Assembly: GCF_000633415.1 (NCBI RefSeq)
Contig: NZ_AYMV01000018.1
Location: 1 to 64,000 of the forward strand
Direction: 5' to 3'
DNA: 64,000 nucleotides
Source of the DNA: Leucobacter sp. PH1c
GTDB lineage: Bacteria > Actinomycetota > Actinomycetes > Actinomycetales > Microbacteriaceae
Shown here piece after piece: positions 25,026 through 34,461 of this stretch. The stretch's first letter is position 1; the number at the start of each line of letters is the position of its first letter. A program made the translations under genes and the position numbers. The notes below the pieces were generated by a model. The model was not told the DNA's origin and did not search any database. It saw only the letters and a program-made list of their open reading frames with translations.

Positions 25026-25756
25026 TCACATGTCCCAGACGCGAGGTTTCACCCGCGCAATTGATCTGGAAACCCCTGTTCACCAAGTACCTCCACATGG
25101 GACGGGTCTGGCCGCAGCTCCGCGCGCCACTGGCGTGCGTGGTGATCGCCGAGTGCCCACCGCGTCGACACCTGTCCCCGCTCGACGTGCTCCCCCATGA
25201 GCTTCCCGCTGGACTGACCCAGAGAGCGCTCGACGCCGCGGAACGCATGCATCGCGCATACAAGATTGAGGCACCCCGGGTGACTGCGGAGCGCGTTCAA
25301 CATGAGTGGCAACGCTCAGTTAGCGCGGCGCACGACATCATGCGCACCGCCACCGGGGACACCCGTGCACGGACCGAGCACGTTCTCTGCGCGTCGACTG
25401 ATGATCAGGAGCCTGTTCTCCAGACATGTCACGTGTGCACGCGTCAGCATTCACTCATGACGGACCTCCGAACCGGCGCCAGAGCCTGCGTCACGCTGTT
25501 CGAGACGGAGCGTCGTCTCGCTGCAGCCTGGAGATCGACGTTCCTCGACCGTGCTCACAGAACAGCCTGGCTCCATTCTCACCGCGCAGCATGGTCGGCA
25601 GGCCTGCACGCACAGCTGAACGACTCCGAGGCGTGCACGAGAGACCTGCGGGCGCTGATCATCGATGAACTGAGGTGTCACCTCAACACCCGAGCGCCCA
25701 ACCCCAAACAGAAAGTCGTCCAGCTCGTCGCCGCGAGCATGCGCTGTCCTCGGTGA
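25022..25756 (+). CDS. Hypothetical cysteine- and histidine-rich protein, 244 aa
   Basis: A frame starting with GTG that overlaps the stop of the preceding frame. The product is helical and rich in Arg, His, Trp and Cys, with a TCHVCTRQH segment near residue 140 that could bind metal. The C-terminal half (about 155-240) is a run of amphipathic helices. No family is recognised. The third codon positions are GC-biased but less than in neighbouring core genes. It may be a transferred gene or a decaying remnant. Confidence 0.42.
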   Translation: MITCPRREVSPAQLIWKPLFTKYLHMGRVWPQLRAPLACVVIAECPPRRHLSPLDVLPHELPAGLTQRALDAAERMHRAYKIEAPRVTAERVQHEWQRSVSAAHDIMRTATGDTRARTEHVLCASTDDQEPVLQTCHVCTRQHSLMTDLRTGARACVTLFETERRLAAAWRSTFLDRAHRTAWLHSHRAAWSAGLHAQLNDSEACTRDLRALIIDELRCHLNTRAPNPKQKVVQLVAASMRCPR

Positions 25757-25859
25757 CAACACCCCGCGCGGCGTATCCGAACTCAGAAGGGAGCGGAAGT
25801 GCGGCAGAACGATCCAAAACCTTCCGTCCCGACGGGCCGGATACTCGAGGAGCGACAAG

Positions 25860-26723
25860 CTACCCTCCGATGAAGATGAGAACAGCACCACAGGCCGAAA
25901 CGGCCGATGCCAGGAGTTTCGGCCGGATCCCAACACGTTCCTTCAACACGAGAATTCCGGCAACCACGAAGATGATCTGGCTGCTCTGCGACACCGGCAC
26001 GACCACGCTGAGCGGCCCAGACGCCATCGCCAACAAGAGACAGTAGTAGCCAGCAGAGCCCGCGATTGCAGCACGCAGAGCCGACGGTGCGAGCCGCCGC
26101 AGGTGCAACCAAGCGGTCTGTCGGTTGAGCGCAGCACCAGTGATCGAAGAACCGGCAAAGCCGAGAAAGAGCACAACAGGTGCGCTCAGAGATTCAAGCA
26201 ACAGCTTGTCAAGCGCGAGCGCCATCGAGAGCGCGAACGCCGCGAGTGCGGCGTACAGCGTGCCCGCAGTACCGAACCGCACCAGTGGAGCTCGCTGGAG
26301 GACAACCTGCGCACCCACCACGGTGAGGAGGCCCAACACCTGAATCCACGACAGAGACTCCCCGAAGAGCACGACCCCCAAGAGCGCGGCCCAGATGAGC
26401 TTCGAGCTCCCGATGGTGGCGGTGATGGAGAGATCAAGCACCGAAGCGCTTCGAAACGTCGCCACTCCGTACAAAGACCATGCCGCCATGGCTGCAATCA
26501 CGAGAAGCCATGCGCTGGGAGCAAGCTCGCCGAGTGGGCGCCGGGCCGCATCAGGAGAGAGCACTGCAATGATTGCCCCGGGGAACGAGATGGCGAGACA
26601 AGCAAGTTGGTAGACCAGCAAGTATGCGTCAGGGCGCGCCGAGGAGCTCAACGCGCGGCGAGAAGCAAGCTTGTCAATTGTGTTGCAGAGGATCGCTCCC
26701 CCAAGCGGTATCAGATAGTTCAC
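25860..26723 (-). CDS. EamA-family (DMT) transporter
   Basis: A 287-aa protein with ten hydrophobic helices in two EamA repeats (about 5-135 and 145-285). It includes LFGESLSWIQVLGLLTVVGAQ at the end of repeat 1 and VLKERVGIRPKLLASAVSACG at the end of repeat 2. Its GTG start overlaps the methyltransferase stop (GTGA), so the two are coupled. Composition is markedly less GC-rich than the flanking core genome. Its substrate may be the product of the neighbouring methyltransferase; that is inference. Confidence 0.85.
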   Translation of the reverse strand: MNYLIPLGGAILCNTIDKLASRRALSSSARPDAYLLVYQLACLAISFPGAIIAVLSPDAARRPLGELAPSAWLLVIAAMAAWSLYGVATFRSASVLDLSITATIGSSKLIWAALLGVVLFGESLSWIQVLGLLTVVGAQVVLQRAPLVRFGTAGTLYAALAAFALSMALALDKLLLESLSAPVVLFLGFAGSSITGAALNRQTAWLHLRRLAPSALRAAIAGSAGYYCLLLAMASGPLSVVVPVSQSSQIIFVVAGILVLKERVGIRPKLLASAVSACGAVLIFIGG

Positions 26724-27523
26724 CCAGGAAACCGCTCATCGACATGCACCGCTGACGACGACAAGTACAGATCACGCACGCGGAATGGAGCTCCGGCAGC
26801 ACCCCCCAGGGCCGCCGGTCCTTTGTAGATCGCCACGTGGTGGGCATCGATGTGAACACGCTCGATGAGGCTGGGGTGTCGGCACTGGATCAAGAGAACT
26901 TCAAGTACGAGTTTGCTCAGCGGCTCCCCGACAAACCACTCGTGCTCAGTGAACGCGCGAGGCCAGTGCGCCCACCCCCAGTCCTCGATGATGTAGACGC
27001 CGCCTGGGCGCAGGAACGGAAAGGCGAGCTCAAACGTCGCAAGGCTCTTGGCATAGAGATGGCTCGCGTCATCAATGATCAAGTCGGCAGGAGCGTCGAG
27101 GAAGTGGCGCACCAACACAGATCTCACTTTCGCGCGATCCGCTTGGTCAACTTCGAGATAGGGGAACAGGCGGTGTTCTGCGTCCCGAGCGCGAACATAT
27201 GAGTCAAACGCACTCATCTCTGAGCGCGCATCGACCCCAACCGCAAGTTCAAGACCGTAGAGAGCGTCCAAGAGCACCAGGCTTCCGCCCTGGTAAAGCC
27301 CGAACTCAAGAACTCGCTGCACCTCGATGCCGTCGAGAATCGCGCGCATCGACTGTGCGAAGGGAGCATCTTTGACGAGAACAAACCGATCGGCAGTGCT
27401 CCGCCGCTTCGGGCTCCCCCACGTCACAAGATCGAATCGGAGGTCTTCGACCTGGAGACGATCGGGCGCGATCCATTCAATCCGGTCCCACTCATTGCGC
27501 ACCTGATGCTCTCGCGATCCCAC
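26720..27523 (-). CDS. Class I SAM-dependent methyltransferase
   Basis: A 267-aa Rossmann-fold methyltransferase. Motif I is VLEFGLYQGGSLVLLD near residue 70, the acidic loop is GVDARSE near 96, motif post-II is DLIIDDASH near 150, and PGGVYIIEDWGW lies near 175. The DDASH and EDW signatures are those of the cephalosporin hydroxylase/CmcI and macrocin O-methyltransferase-like group, acting on sugars or secondary metabolites. The GTG start is supported by GAAGGGAG 5 nt upstream. It forms a two-gene operon with an EamA exporter. Confidence 0.82.
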   Translation of the reverse strand: MGSREHQVRNEWDRIEWIAPDRLQVEDLRFDLVTWGSPKRRSTADRFVLVKDAPFAQSMRAILDGIEVQRVLEFGLYQGGSLVLLDALYGLELAVGVDARSEMSAFDSYVRARDAEHRLFPYLEVDQADRAKVRSVLVRHFLDAPADLIIDDASHLYAKSLATFELAFPFLRPGGVYIIEDWGWAHWPRAFTEHEWFVGEPLSKLVLEVLLIQCRHPSLIERVHIDAHHVAIYKGPAALGGAAGAPFRVRDLYLSSSAVHVDERFPG

Positions 27524-27736
27524 TTCGGCTCCCTTCGGACGCTCGCTGCAACGCAGCCATCAGCCTGAGGCTAACTCGCGCATCGGCGCACCTAGCGGCG
27601 AAGGGACACCGCAGTAGGTGCCGGGGGGGCGGACGCGTATCGCCGCGCGAAAGCGGAGCGCGGATCAGGCCACACGAGTGCGCGGACACCGGGATCGGCG
27701 GGCCCGCCATCCACCTCCCGATCCGCGGCAGAAACG

Positions 27737-27780
27737 AAGAAATCCCACCTGCGGCCGGATGACCGAAGATGGGATTTCTT
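27737..27780 (-). terminator. Terminator after tRNA-Ala
   Basis: Eleven-base arms AAGAAATCCCA (27737-27747) and TGGGATTTCTT (27770-27780) pair across a 22-nt loop. A pyrimidine-rich TTTCTTCGTTTC run follows on the minus strand, immediately downstream of the tRNA. Confidence 0.75.
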
Positions 27781-27787
27781 TTCCGAG

Positions 27788-27860
27788 TGGATCTGAGGGG
27801 ACTCGAACCCCTGACCCCCTGCATGCCATGCAGGTGCGCTACCAGCTGCGCCACAGACCC
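27788..27860 (-). tRNA. tRNA-Ala(GGC)
   Basis: A 73-nt cloverleaf on the minus strand. The acceptor is GGGTCTG/CAGATCC with one G-U pair and discriminator A. The anticodon stem CCTGC/GCAGG holds loop ATGGCAT, giving anticodon GGC for GCC codons. The T-arm GGTTCGAGTCC is intact. CCA is not encoded. Confidence 0.95.
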
Positions 27861-27962
27861 GTGGAAGTCGGAGGAATGCTCCCCCGACAACTCCTCTACT
27901 CTACCGCACACGGCCCGGGTGAGCGCAAATCGCAGGATCCCGGGCGTGCCCCGCGGCGGAGG

Positions 27963-28382
27963 CTAGGCGTCCGAACCCGCGGGCGCCGAGGCGGCAGCAG
28001 CGGGCGTCTCGAGCATGCCCGAGACGTCGATCACCGGGCAGTCCTGCCAGAGGCGCTCGAGCTGGTAGAAGTCGCGCTCCTCCTGGTGGAAGACATGGAC
28101 GATGAGGTCACCGAAGTCGAGGAGGACCCAGCGGCCGCTCTCACGTCCTTCGCGACGGATCGTGCGCACGCCTGCGTCGTTGAGCGCGTCCTCGACGGCG
28201 TCCGAGATGGCCTGCACGTTGCGCTCGACGGCGCCGGTCAGGATGAGAAAGGCGTCCGACAGCCCAAAGTGCTCGGTCACCTCGAGCGCGACCGGGGCGA
28301 TCGCGCCCTTGCCGTCTGCCGCGCGGACCGCGAGCTCGAGGTCAGCGCGAACATCGGTGCGCGGAGTGGTCTGCGTGTTCAG
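27963..28382 (-). CDS. rsfS: Ribosomal silencing factor RsfS, apparently starting at CTG
   Basis: A 139-aa RsfS/Iojap protein, which binds uL14 and blocks 30S-50S joining in starvation. The core LSDAFLILTGAVERNVQAI, GRWVLLDFGDLIVHVF and RDFYQLERLW are typical. The conserved N-terminal helix (LELAVRAADGKGA) lies upstream of the first usable GTG (28280). No ATG, GTG or TTG occurs in frame before the upstream stop. CTG at 28382, with AAAGGA 6 nt before it, is the only plausible start that restores the full domain. The C-terminal tail is Ala/Pro-rich. Confidence 0.85.
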   Translation of the reverse strand: MNTQTTPRTDVRADLELAVRAADGKGAIAPVALEVTEHFGLSDAFLILTGAVERNVQAISDAVEDALNDAGVRTIRREGRESGRWVLLDFGDLIVHVFHQEERDFYQLERLWQDCPVIDVSGMLETPAAAASAPAGSDA

Positions 28383-28415
28383 TTCAGTTCCTTTGATCGT
28401 GTGGGCGTCGGCCGA

Positions 28416-29915
28416 CTAGCCGAACATCCCGTTGCTCGCACCCCAGATGCCGAGCGCAACCACGGCGAGCAGCAGCCCGCCACCGGTCAGCGAGAGGATC
28501 AGGGGCAGTTTGCTCCGCTCCTTCGCCGGCTTCGCGACGACGGGGATCGTCGAGTCCACGCGCGCGCTCACGGCGTGGCGTGCGGACACGGGCGCGGGGC
28601 CCTGTCCGGTCGTCTGCGGGTCGCCCGTTTCGACGCCCGTGATGGGGTCGAGCTCGATCGAATCGTGCAGGCTGGAGTGGCCGCCCGTCTCGCCGAGCGA
28701 CTTCGGAAGCTTCAGCGAACCCGTGACATACAGGTCGCCCGTCCCGCCGAGCGGGCCAGTAAGGCCGCCGGTGGTCTCCTCCGGCATGGTGGGGAGGATC
28801 AGCGCGGAGGTGTTCGTGGTGCCTGCCGCTCCCTCCTGCGCGACGGCGCGGGAGATGAGGTCGTCGAAGCCGCCCTGCGCATCACCGTTCTGAGCGGGCA
28901 TGCTGCGGGTGGCGGGATCGTCGAAGACCGAGCGCCACTCCTCCGGCGGAGCGATGTCGGGGAACGAGTAGCTCGGCTTCGCCTCGACGGCGGGAGCCGG
29001 GGGCTCCTCGTCGATCGTCGGTTCAGTGGCCGGGGCCTCGGGGAGGTCGGCGGGCTCGTCCACGGGCACGATGACGTCCGCGACCTGGTCGGTCTCGGGG
29101 ACGGTCGGCTCGGCGTCCTCAGCCACGGCGTCGGCGGCAGGCGCGTCGGCGTCCTCTGCCTCTGCCGTGTCCTCGGCAGCGTCCGCCTCGGACGCACGAC
29201 CGCGCGACCAGGGGAAGCGTCGCTTCGTCTTGCCTGCGGGCTCTTCGTCCTCGTCAGCCGGGGCCACCTCGGCCGCTTCCTCGGGCTGCTCGGGAGGCTC
29301 GACTGCCTCCGACACGTCCTCGGCGGCCGGGGCCTCTTCGGTCTCGGCGCTCTCGCGCTCTGCCTCGGCGTCGCGCAGCTCGTCAACCGTGAACGGCTCG
29401 GTCGGCGGGGAGATGAGCGAATCGAAGTCCATCTCGCCCGTCAGCGGGGCGGCGGGCTCTGCGGGCTCCGTTTCGGCAGCAGCCTCGGGAGCCTCGGCGG
29501 CATCTGCGGGAGCCTCTTCAGGGCTCTCCGCGGGAGCAGCCGGCTCCGCGTTCGATGCAGCGGTCTCGTCTTCCGAGGCCTCGGTCGAATCCTCGGCGGG
29601 AGCGGGATCGGTGTGATCCTCCGTACGCTGCGCGGGGACCGCCTCGGCCTGGGCCGCTGCGCGCGCGGCGAGCGCCTCCTCGCGGAGCTGCCGCATCTCG
29701 CGGCGGCTCCGCGGCGTTCCATCCTCGTTCACCGGCGAGATCTCGATGTCACCGGTCGCCTCAGCGACGGGCGCAGCTGGCGCCTCGCTCGCGGTGGGCT
29801 CCGGAGCCGCAACCGCGTCCGAGACCTCGGAGAGGTCAAGCGCACCGGTCTCGCCCATCTCCCGCAGACGCAGCTCGCGCCGCGTCAACGGTCGTTGTTC
29901 GTCGTGTTCACTCAT
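28416..29915 (-). CDS. Acidic, low-complexity protein with C-terminal membrane anchor
   Basis: A 499-aa protein. A short basic N-terminus ([17 protein letters not shown]) is followed by ~270 residues of Ala/Glu/Pro-rich, probably disordered sequence. A short [12 protein letters not shown] basic island lies near residue 235. A more ordered region (about 320-440) contains [27 protein letters not shown] single membrane helix (about 472-493) is close to the C-terminus, giving tail-anchored topology. Proteins of this plan sit between nadD and rsfS in other Microbacteriaceae; function is unknown. Its ATG overlaps nadD by 8 nt. Confidence 0.75.
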   Translation of the reverse strand: MSEHDEQRPLTRRELRLREMGETGALDLSEVSDAVAAPEPTASEAPAAPVAEATGDIEISPVNEDGTPRSRREMRQLREEALAARAAAQAEAVPAQRTEDHTDPAPAEDSTEASEDETAASNAEPAAPAESPEEAPADAAEAPEAAAETEPAEPAAPLTGEMDFDSLISPPTEPFTVDELRDAEAERESAETEEAPAAEDVSEAVEPPEQPEEAAEVAPADEDEEPAGKTKRRFPWSRGRASEADAAEDTAEAEDADAPAADAVAEDAEPTVPETDQVADVIVPVDEPADLPEAPATEPTIDEEPPAPAVEAKPSYSFPDIAPPEEWRSVFDDPATRSMPAQNGDAQGGFDDLISRAVAQEGAAGTTNTSALILPTMPEETTGGLTGPLGGTGDLYVTGSLKLPKSLGETGGHSSLHDSIELDPITGVETGDPQTTGQGPAPVSARHAVSARVDSTIPVVAKPAKERSKLPLILSLTGGGLLLAVVALGIWGASNGMFG

Positions 29916-30513
29916 CCTCTGTCGCTTCCTCGGTGTACAACTCGTGCTTCGCAATGTACTGCACGACACCGTCCGGCACGAGATACCACACCGGATACCC
30001 CCGAGCTACCCGCGCACGACAGTCCGTCGAAGAGATGGCCAGCGCGGGAACTTCCAACAAGCTTACGTGCTCGCCCGACAAACCCGAAAGCGAGAGCTCA
30101 TGCCCCGGCCGTGAAACGGCGATGAAGTGAGCAAGCTCCCAGAGCTTGTCGACATCCTTCCAGTTCAGGATCTGCTCGACCGCGTCCGCCCCCGAGATGA
30201 AGTACAGCTCGGCATCGGGCATCTGGGCCCGCAGATCGCGCAGGGTGTCGACCGTGTAGGTGGGGCCGTCGCGATCGACGTCGACGCGGCTGACGGTGAA
30301 CCGGGGGTTCGAGGCCGTCGCGATCACCGTCATGAGATACCGATGCTCGCTCGGCGAGACGTTGCTTTTCTGCCAGGGGCGGCCCGTGGGCACGAAAACA
30401 ACCTCGTCGAGGCCGAAGCTCTGGGCGACTTCACTGGCCGCGACGAGGTGTCCGTGATGGATCGGATCGAACGTTCCGCCCATCACCCCGATCCGGCGCT
30501 TCGAAGTCACCAT
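29908..30513 (-). CDS. nadD: Nicotinate-nucleotide adenylyltransferase
   Basis: A 201-aa nucleotidyltransferase joining nicotinate mononucleotide and ATP to deamido-NAD. The ATP-binding [12 protein letters not shown] motif is at residues 12-23. The substrate-binding segments [10 protein letters not shown] and [11 protein letters not shown] follow, and the [11 protein letters not shown] motif is the variant of the ISST/R signature. Length is normal. It is cotranscribed with proA upstream and the acidic membrane protein and rsfS downstream, a conserved actinobacterial order. Confidence 0.95.
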   Translation of the reverse strand: MVTSKRRIGVMGGTFDPIHHGHLVAASEVAQSFGLDEVVFVPTGRPWQKSNVSPSEHRYLMTVIATASNPRFTVSRVDVDRDGPTYTVDTLRDLRAQMPDAELYFISGADAVEQILNWKDVDKLWELAHFIAVSRPGHELSLSGLSGEHVSLLEVPALAISSTDCRARVARGYPVWYLVPDGVVQYIAKHELYTEEATEDE

Positions 30514-30527
30514 CCGGGTCCGTTCTG

Positions 30528-30737
30528 TCAGTGCTGAGCGGCGCCGTGCTCGCGCGCGTACGCCTCGGCCTTGGCCGAGTGGCGGTTCGCCACGTCACGG
30601 AACGAGAAGGTGACCGCACCGAGCACGACGAAGATCGTCAGGGTAATCAGACCGAAAACGGGTGCCGGGAAGGGCAGCTCGTTGACGACGTGCGAGCCCG
30701 CCTCCGAGGCGACGGCGATCGTGGCGAGAAGTGACAT
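30528..30737 (-). CDS. Small membrane protein between proA and nadD
   Basis: A 69-aa protein with a hydrophobic N-terminal stretch and one clear helix (about 26-47), followed by a hydrophilic C-terminus ending in [10 protein letters not shown]. It is conserved in position in related actinobacteria; function is unknown. A good -10 TAGAAT (30756-30751) lies 13 nt upstream, with GGGG before the ATG, so it probably opens its own transcript with nadD. Confidence 0.7.
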   Translation of the reverse strand: MSLLATIAVASEAGSHVVNELPFPAPVFGLITLTIFVVLGAVTFSFRDVANRHSAKAEAYAREHGAAQH

Positions 30738-30794
30738 GGAAAACCCCTGCATTCTAGACAGATTGGATACTCGGAACCAGTGTACCGGGTTCGA

Positions 30795-32048
30795 CTAGCG
30801 GATCTGGCCGCCGCCACGCACCAGCCACTTGGTGCTCGTGAGCTCCGGCAGGCCCATCGGGCCGCGCGCGTGCAGCTTCTGCGTCGAAATGCCGACCTCG
30901 GCGCCGAAGCCGAACTCGCCGCCATCGGTGAAGCGCGTCGAGGTGTTCACCATCACGACGGCCGAGTCCACCTCCGCGAGGAATCGCTCAGCATTGGCGT
31001 AATCCTGCGTGACGATCGACTCCGTGTGGTGGCTCGAGAACTGCGCGATGTGCGCGATCGCCTCGTCGATCGAGTCGACCACGCGCACGCCCATCTCGAG
31101 CGCGAGGTGCTCCGTCGCCCAGGTCTCCTCGGTCGCAGCCGAGGCCTCGGGGACGGCCGCGCGGGTCGCCTCGTCGCCCCAGAGCTCGACGCCCGCCCCG
31201 AGGAGTTCGCGGGCGAGTCGCGGCAGCATCCGCTCGGCCGCGTCGCGGTGCACGAGCAGGGTCTCGGCCGCGTTGCAGACGCTCGGCCGATGAGTCTTCG
31301 CGTTGCCGACGATCGCGGCGGCCATCTCCTCGTCGGCACTGGAGTCAACGAACACGTGGACGATGCCCGAGCCCGTCTCGATCACGGGGACCGTGGACTC
31401 CTGCACCACCGTCGCGATGAGCCCGGCGCTGCCGCGCGGGATGAGCACGTCGACGTAGCCGCGGGCGCGCATCAGGCGACCGGCACCCTCGCGACCGAAC
31501 TCGTCGATCGTCTGCACCGCGTCGCCGTCGAGGCCGACGCTCGCGAGCGCACGCTGGATCAGTGCGACGAGCACCCGGTTGCTGTTCTCGGCGGCGGTGC
31601 CACCGCGCAGCACCGCACCGTTGCCGCTCTTGAGCGCGAGCGCTGCGATGTCGATCGTGACGTTGGGCCGCGCCTCGTAGATGGCGCCGACCACGCCGAA
31701 CGGCACACGCACCTGATTGATCCGGATCCCGTTGGCGAGCGTCGATCCGCGCAGTACTTCCCCGACCGGGTCGGGCAGGGCGATCACGGAACGCACGGCC
31801 TCCGCGAGACCGCGCAGCCGGGCCTCGTCGAGGCGGAGACGGTCGAGCAGGCCCTCGCCGATGCCCGCGCGCTCCCCCGCGGCGAGATCCTTCGCGTTCT
31901 CCGCGACGACCTCTGGCACGCTCTGCTCGAGCTCCACCGCGATCGCCTCGAGCGCGGCGTTCTTCTGCGCGGTCGTGACGGTGGCCAGGGCCTTCGCCGC
32001 AGCGCGAGCGCGCTCCAGCTTGAGGAGGAAGGGATCAGCGTGAGACAT
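30795..32048 (-). CDS. proA: Gamma-glutamyl phosphate reductase
   Basis: A 417-aa aldehyde-dehydrogenase-superfamily enzyme. It reduces gamma-glutamyl phosphate to glutamate semialdehyde with NADPH, the second step of proline synthesis. The catalytic cysteine is in RPSVCNAAETLLVH near residue 262. The FGVVGAIYEARPNVT motif and the C-terminal TSTRFTDGGEFGFGAEVGIST segment are family hallmarks. TAAGCT 6 nt before the ATG suggests a leaderless transcript besides read-through from proB. Confidence 0.96.
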   Translation of the reverse strand: MSHADPFLLKLERARAAAKALATVTTAQKNAALEAIAVELEQSVPEVVAENAKDLAAGERAGIGEGLLDRLRLDEARLRGLAEAVRSVIALPDPVGEVLRGSTLANGIRINQVRVPFGVVGAIYEARPNVTIDIAALALKSGNGAVLRGGTAAENSNRVLVALIQRALASVGLDGDAVQTIDEFGREGAGRLMRARGYVDVLIPRGSAGLIATVVQESTVPVIETGSGIVHVFVDSSADEEMAAAIVGNAKTHRPSVCNAAETLLVHRDAAERMLPRLARELLGAGVELWGDEATRAAVPEASAATEETWATEHLALEMGVRVVDSIDEAIAHIAQFSSHHTESIVTQDYANAERFLAEVDSAVVMVNTSTRFTDGGEFGFGAEVGISTQKLHARGPMGLPELTSTKWLVRGGGQIR

Positions 32049-32075
32049 GGCCCAAGCTTACCGGTTCCTCCGGGG

Positions 32076-32891
32076 TCACGTCGCGGGGAGAGCCGCCGCC
32101 TCGGTGACGGGATCCGCGGTCGGGCGGCCATCGAATCGGGTACCGTGATCCGCCCCGTCGAGCACCCCGGCGAAGAGCCGGGTCTCCGTGAGCAGCACAT
32201 GAGTGCCCGCGTCCGCCGCGAGGCGCGCCGCCTGCACCTTCGTCGCGGCGCCTCCCGTGCCCCACCCGGACTGAGCGGCGCCGATCTCGATGCCGTGCAG
32301 CTCGTCGCCGTAGGGCACGTGCGGGATACGGGTCGCGCCGACGACGGTCGGCGGGGCCGTGTAGAGGGCATCGACGTCGGAGAGCAGCACGAGACGATCG
32401 GCGCCGACGAGGCGGGCGACGAGCGCCGCGAGCCGGTCGTTGTCGCCGAAGCGAATCTCGTGGGTCGCGACGGTGTCGTTCTCATTGATGATGGGCAGGA
32501 TCCCGAGCTGCAGCAGACGCTCGATCGCCCGGCGCGCGTTCCCGCGGTGCGTCGGGTTCTCCATGTCGTGAGCGGTGAGGAGCACCTGTCCGGCGATCAC
32601 GTCGTGACTGCTGAGCGCGCGCTGGTAGCGATTGACCAGGATGTTCTGCCCCACCGCCGCGGCGGCCTGCTGCGTCGCGAGATCCGCGGGCCGCTCGTCG
32701 AGGCGGAGGAACGGGACACCGGTCGCGATCGCGCCGCTCGAGACGAGGATCACCTCGGCCCCGGCGGCGTGCAGCCGCGCGAGGGAGGTGACGAGCGTCG
32801 GAATCTGGGCGGCGTTGTCCCCGCTCACGGACGAGGAACCGACCTTGACGACGACGCGGCGAGCCGCGAGCAGTTCGGTTCCCGTGCTCAC
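32076..32891 (-). CDS. proB: Glutamate 5-kinase, lacking a PUA domain
   Basis: A 271-aa amino-acid kinase catalysing the first step of proline synthesis, the phosphorylation of glutamate. [12 protein letters not shown] and [10 protein letters not shown] at the N-terminus, the NENDTVAT motif near 145, and the [10 protein letters not shown] and [12 protein letters not shown] nucleotide-binding segments are all present. The protein ends after the kinase fold, without the ~100-residue C-terminal PUA domain of the E. coli enzyme. The GTG start overlaps the obgE stop (GTGA). Confidence 0.95.
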   Translation of the reverse strand: MSTGTELLAARRVVVKVGSSSVSGDNAAQIPTLVTSLARLHAAGAEVILVSSGAIATGVPFLRLDERPADLATQQAAAAVGQNILVNRYQRALSSHDVIAGQVLLTAHDMENPTHRGNARRAIERLLQLGILPIINENDTVATHEIRFGDNDRLAALVARLVGADRLVLLSDVDALYTAPPTVVGATRIPHVPYGDELHGIEIGAAQSGWGTGGAATKVQAARLAADAGTHVLLTETRLFAGVLDGADHGTRFDGRPTADPVTEAAALPAT

Positions 32892-34393
32892 GACTCCTCG
32901 CTCCAGAGCCCCGCCTCGCGCTCGCGCTCGAGCTCGGCGCGCGCCTCGGCCTTCGCGTCCATCATGTCGTGGTAGTCCGCGCGGCGCTCCTTGTTGGTGC
33001 GGCGCTGGTTCGGATCCACACGCAGGTCCGTTCCGCGTGCGCCCATCTGCACCTCGGCGGCGCTCGTGACGGTGGGCTCCCAGTCGAAGACGACACCGGC
33101 GCCCGGGCCGATCACGACGGTCGAGCCGGCGACGGCACCGGCCTTGATGAGCGCATCGTCGATCCGGATCTTCTGCAGGCGATCGGCGAGGTAGCCGACG
33201 GCCTCGTCGTTCTGGAAGTCGGTCTGCGCGACCCAGCGCTCGGGCTTCGCGCCCAGGATGCGGTAGATCGTGCCGTACGTGCCGCCCTCGGGCACGACGC
33301 GGAAGCCGCTGTCGTCCGCCGCCTTCGGCTTGAGCACGATGCGCGGCTGCTCGGGGGCTGCCGCGAGCTCCTTGGCGCGCGCGTCCTCGACGAGCTCCGC
33401 GAGCGCGAAGCCGAGCTCGCGCAGGCCCTCGTGCGACACCGTCGAGATGAGGAAGACGCGGTAGCCGCGCGCTTCGAGATCCGGGCGCACGAACTCCGCG
33501 AGCTCGCGCCCCTCGGGAACGTCGATCTTGTTCAGCGCGATGAGCTGCGGGCGCTCGAGCAGCGGCACCTGCCCCTCGGGAACGGGATACGCCTCGAGCT
33601 CGCGCAGGATCACGTCGAGATCGGAGATCGGATCGCGCCCCGGCTCGAGCGTCGCGCAATCGAGCACGTGCAGCAGTGCGCTGCAGCGCTCGACGTGGCG
33701 GAGGAAATCGAGGCCGAGGCCGCGGCCCTCGCTCGCGCCCTCGATGAGCCCGGGAACATCGGCCACGGTGAAGCGGGAATCGCCCGCCTGCACCACGCCG
33801 AGGTTCGGGTGAAGGGTGGTGAACGGGTAGTCGGCGATCTTCGGCTTCGCCGCGCTCATCGCCGCGATGAGGCTCGACTTGCCCGCGGACGGGTAGCCGA
33901 CGAGCGCGACATCGGCGATCGTCTTCAGCTCGAGGGTGAGCGATCCAGCGTCACCCTCGGTGCCGAGCAGCGCGAAGCCGGGGGCGATGCGCCTGGCGCT
34001 CGCGAGCGCGTTGTTCCCGAGTCCGCCGATGCCGCCGCGAGCGGCGATGAAGCGCAGACCGGCCTCGTTCAGATCGACGAGGGTCTCCCCCGCCGTGTTC
34101 TTCACGACCGTGCCGACGGGGACGGGCAGCACCATCTCCTCGCCGCTCGTGCCGGCGCGGTAGCCACCGGCACCGTAGCCGCCGTTCTCGGCGACGCGGT
34201 GCGGACGGCGGTGGTACTCGAGGAGCGTCGTCACCTGGGGGTCGGCGACGATGACGATGTCTCCGCCATCACCACCGGCTCCGCCGTCCGGGCCCGCGAG
34301 TGGCTTGAACTTCTCACGCCGGACCGACACGCAGCCGTTACCGCCGCGCCCCGCCTGAAGGTGCACCTGCACCTGGTCAACGAATGTCACCAT
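32888..34393 (-). CDS. obgE: Obg/CgtA family ribosome-associated GTPase
   Basis: A 501-aa GTPase for late 50S assembly. The glycine-rich Obg fold (residues 1-158) has [11 protein letters not shown] and [12 protein letters not shown]. The G domain has GYPSAGKSS (G1), [12 protein letters not shown] (G2), DVPGLIEGA (G3), LNKID (G4) and ISTVS (G5). A C-terminal OCT domain (about 360-430) is followed by a charged tail common in actinobacteria. It lies directly after rpmA and overlaps proB. Confidence 0.97.
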   Translation of the reverse strand: MVTFVDQVQVHLQAGRGGNGCVSVRREKFKPLAGPDGGAGGDGGDIVIVADPQVTTLLEYHRRPHRVAENGGYGAGGYRAGTSGEEMVLPVPVGTVVKNTAGETLVDLNEAGLRFIAARGGIGGLGNNALASARRIAPGFALLGTEGDAGSLTLELKTIADVALVGYPSAGKSSLIAAMSAAKPKIADYPFTTLHPNLGVVQAGDSRFTVADVPGLIEGASEGRGLGLDFLRHVERCSALLHVLDCATLEPGRDPISDLDVILRELEAYPVPEGQVPLLERPQLIALNKIDVPEGRELAEFVRPDLEARGYRVFLISTVSHEGLRELGFALAELVEDARAKELAAAPEQPRIVLKPKAADDSGFRVVPEGGTYGTIYRILGAKPERWVAQTDFQNDEAVGYLADRLQKIRIDDALIKAGAVAGSTVVIGPGAGVVFDWEPTVTSAAEVQMGARGTDLRVDPNQRRTNKERRADYHDMMDAKAEARAELEREREAGLWSEES

Positions 34394-34461
34394 GCTGAGA
34401 AATCCTTCGCTAGATACGGCAAAAGGCGAGCCGAAGCCCGCCTCGCCGTTGATCGCCTGAG

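Noticed and set aside
27598-27735. Attachment-site duplication beside tRNA-Ala
   Set aside because: I could not find a second copy of the tRNA 3 prime end near the low-GC patch by eye; an exact-match search would be needed.
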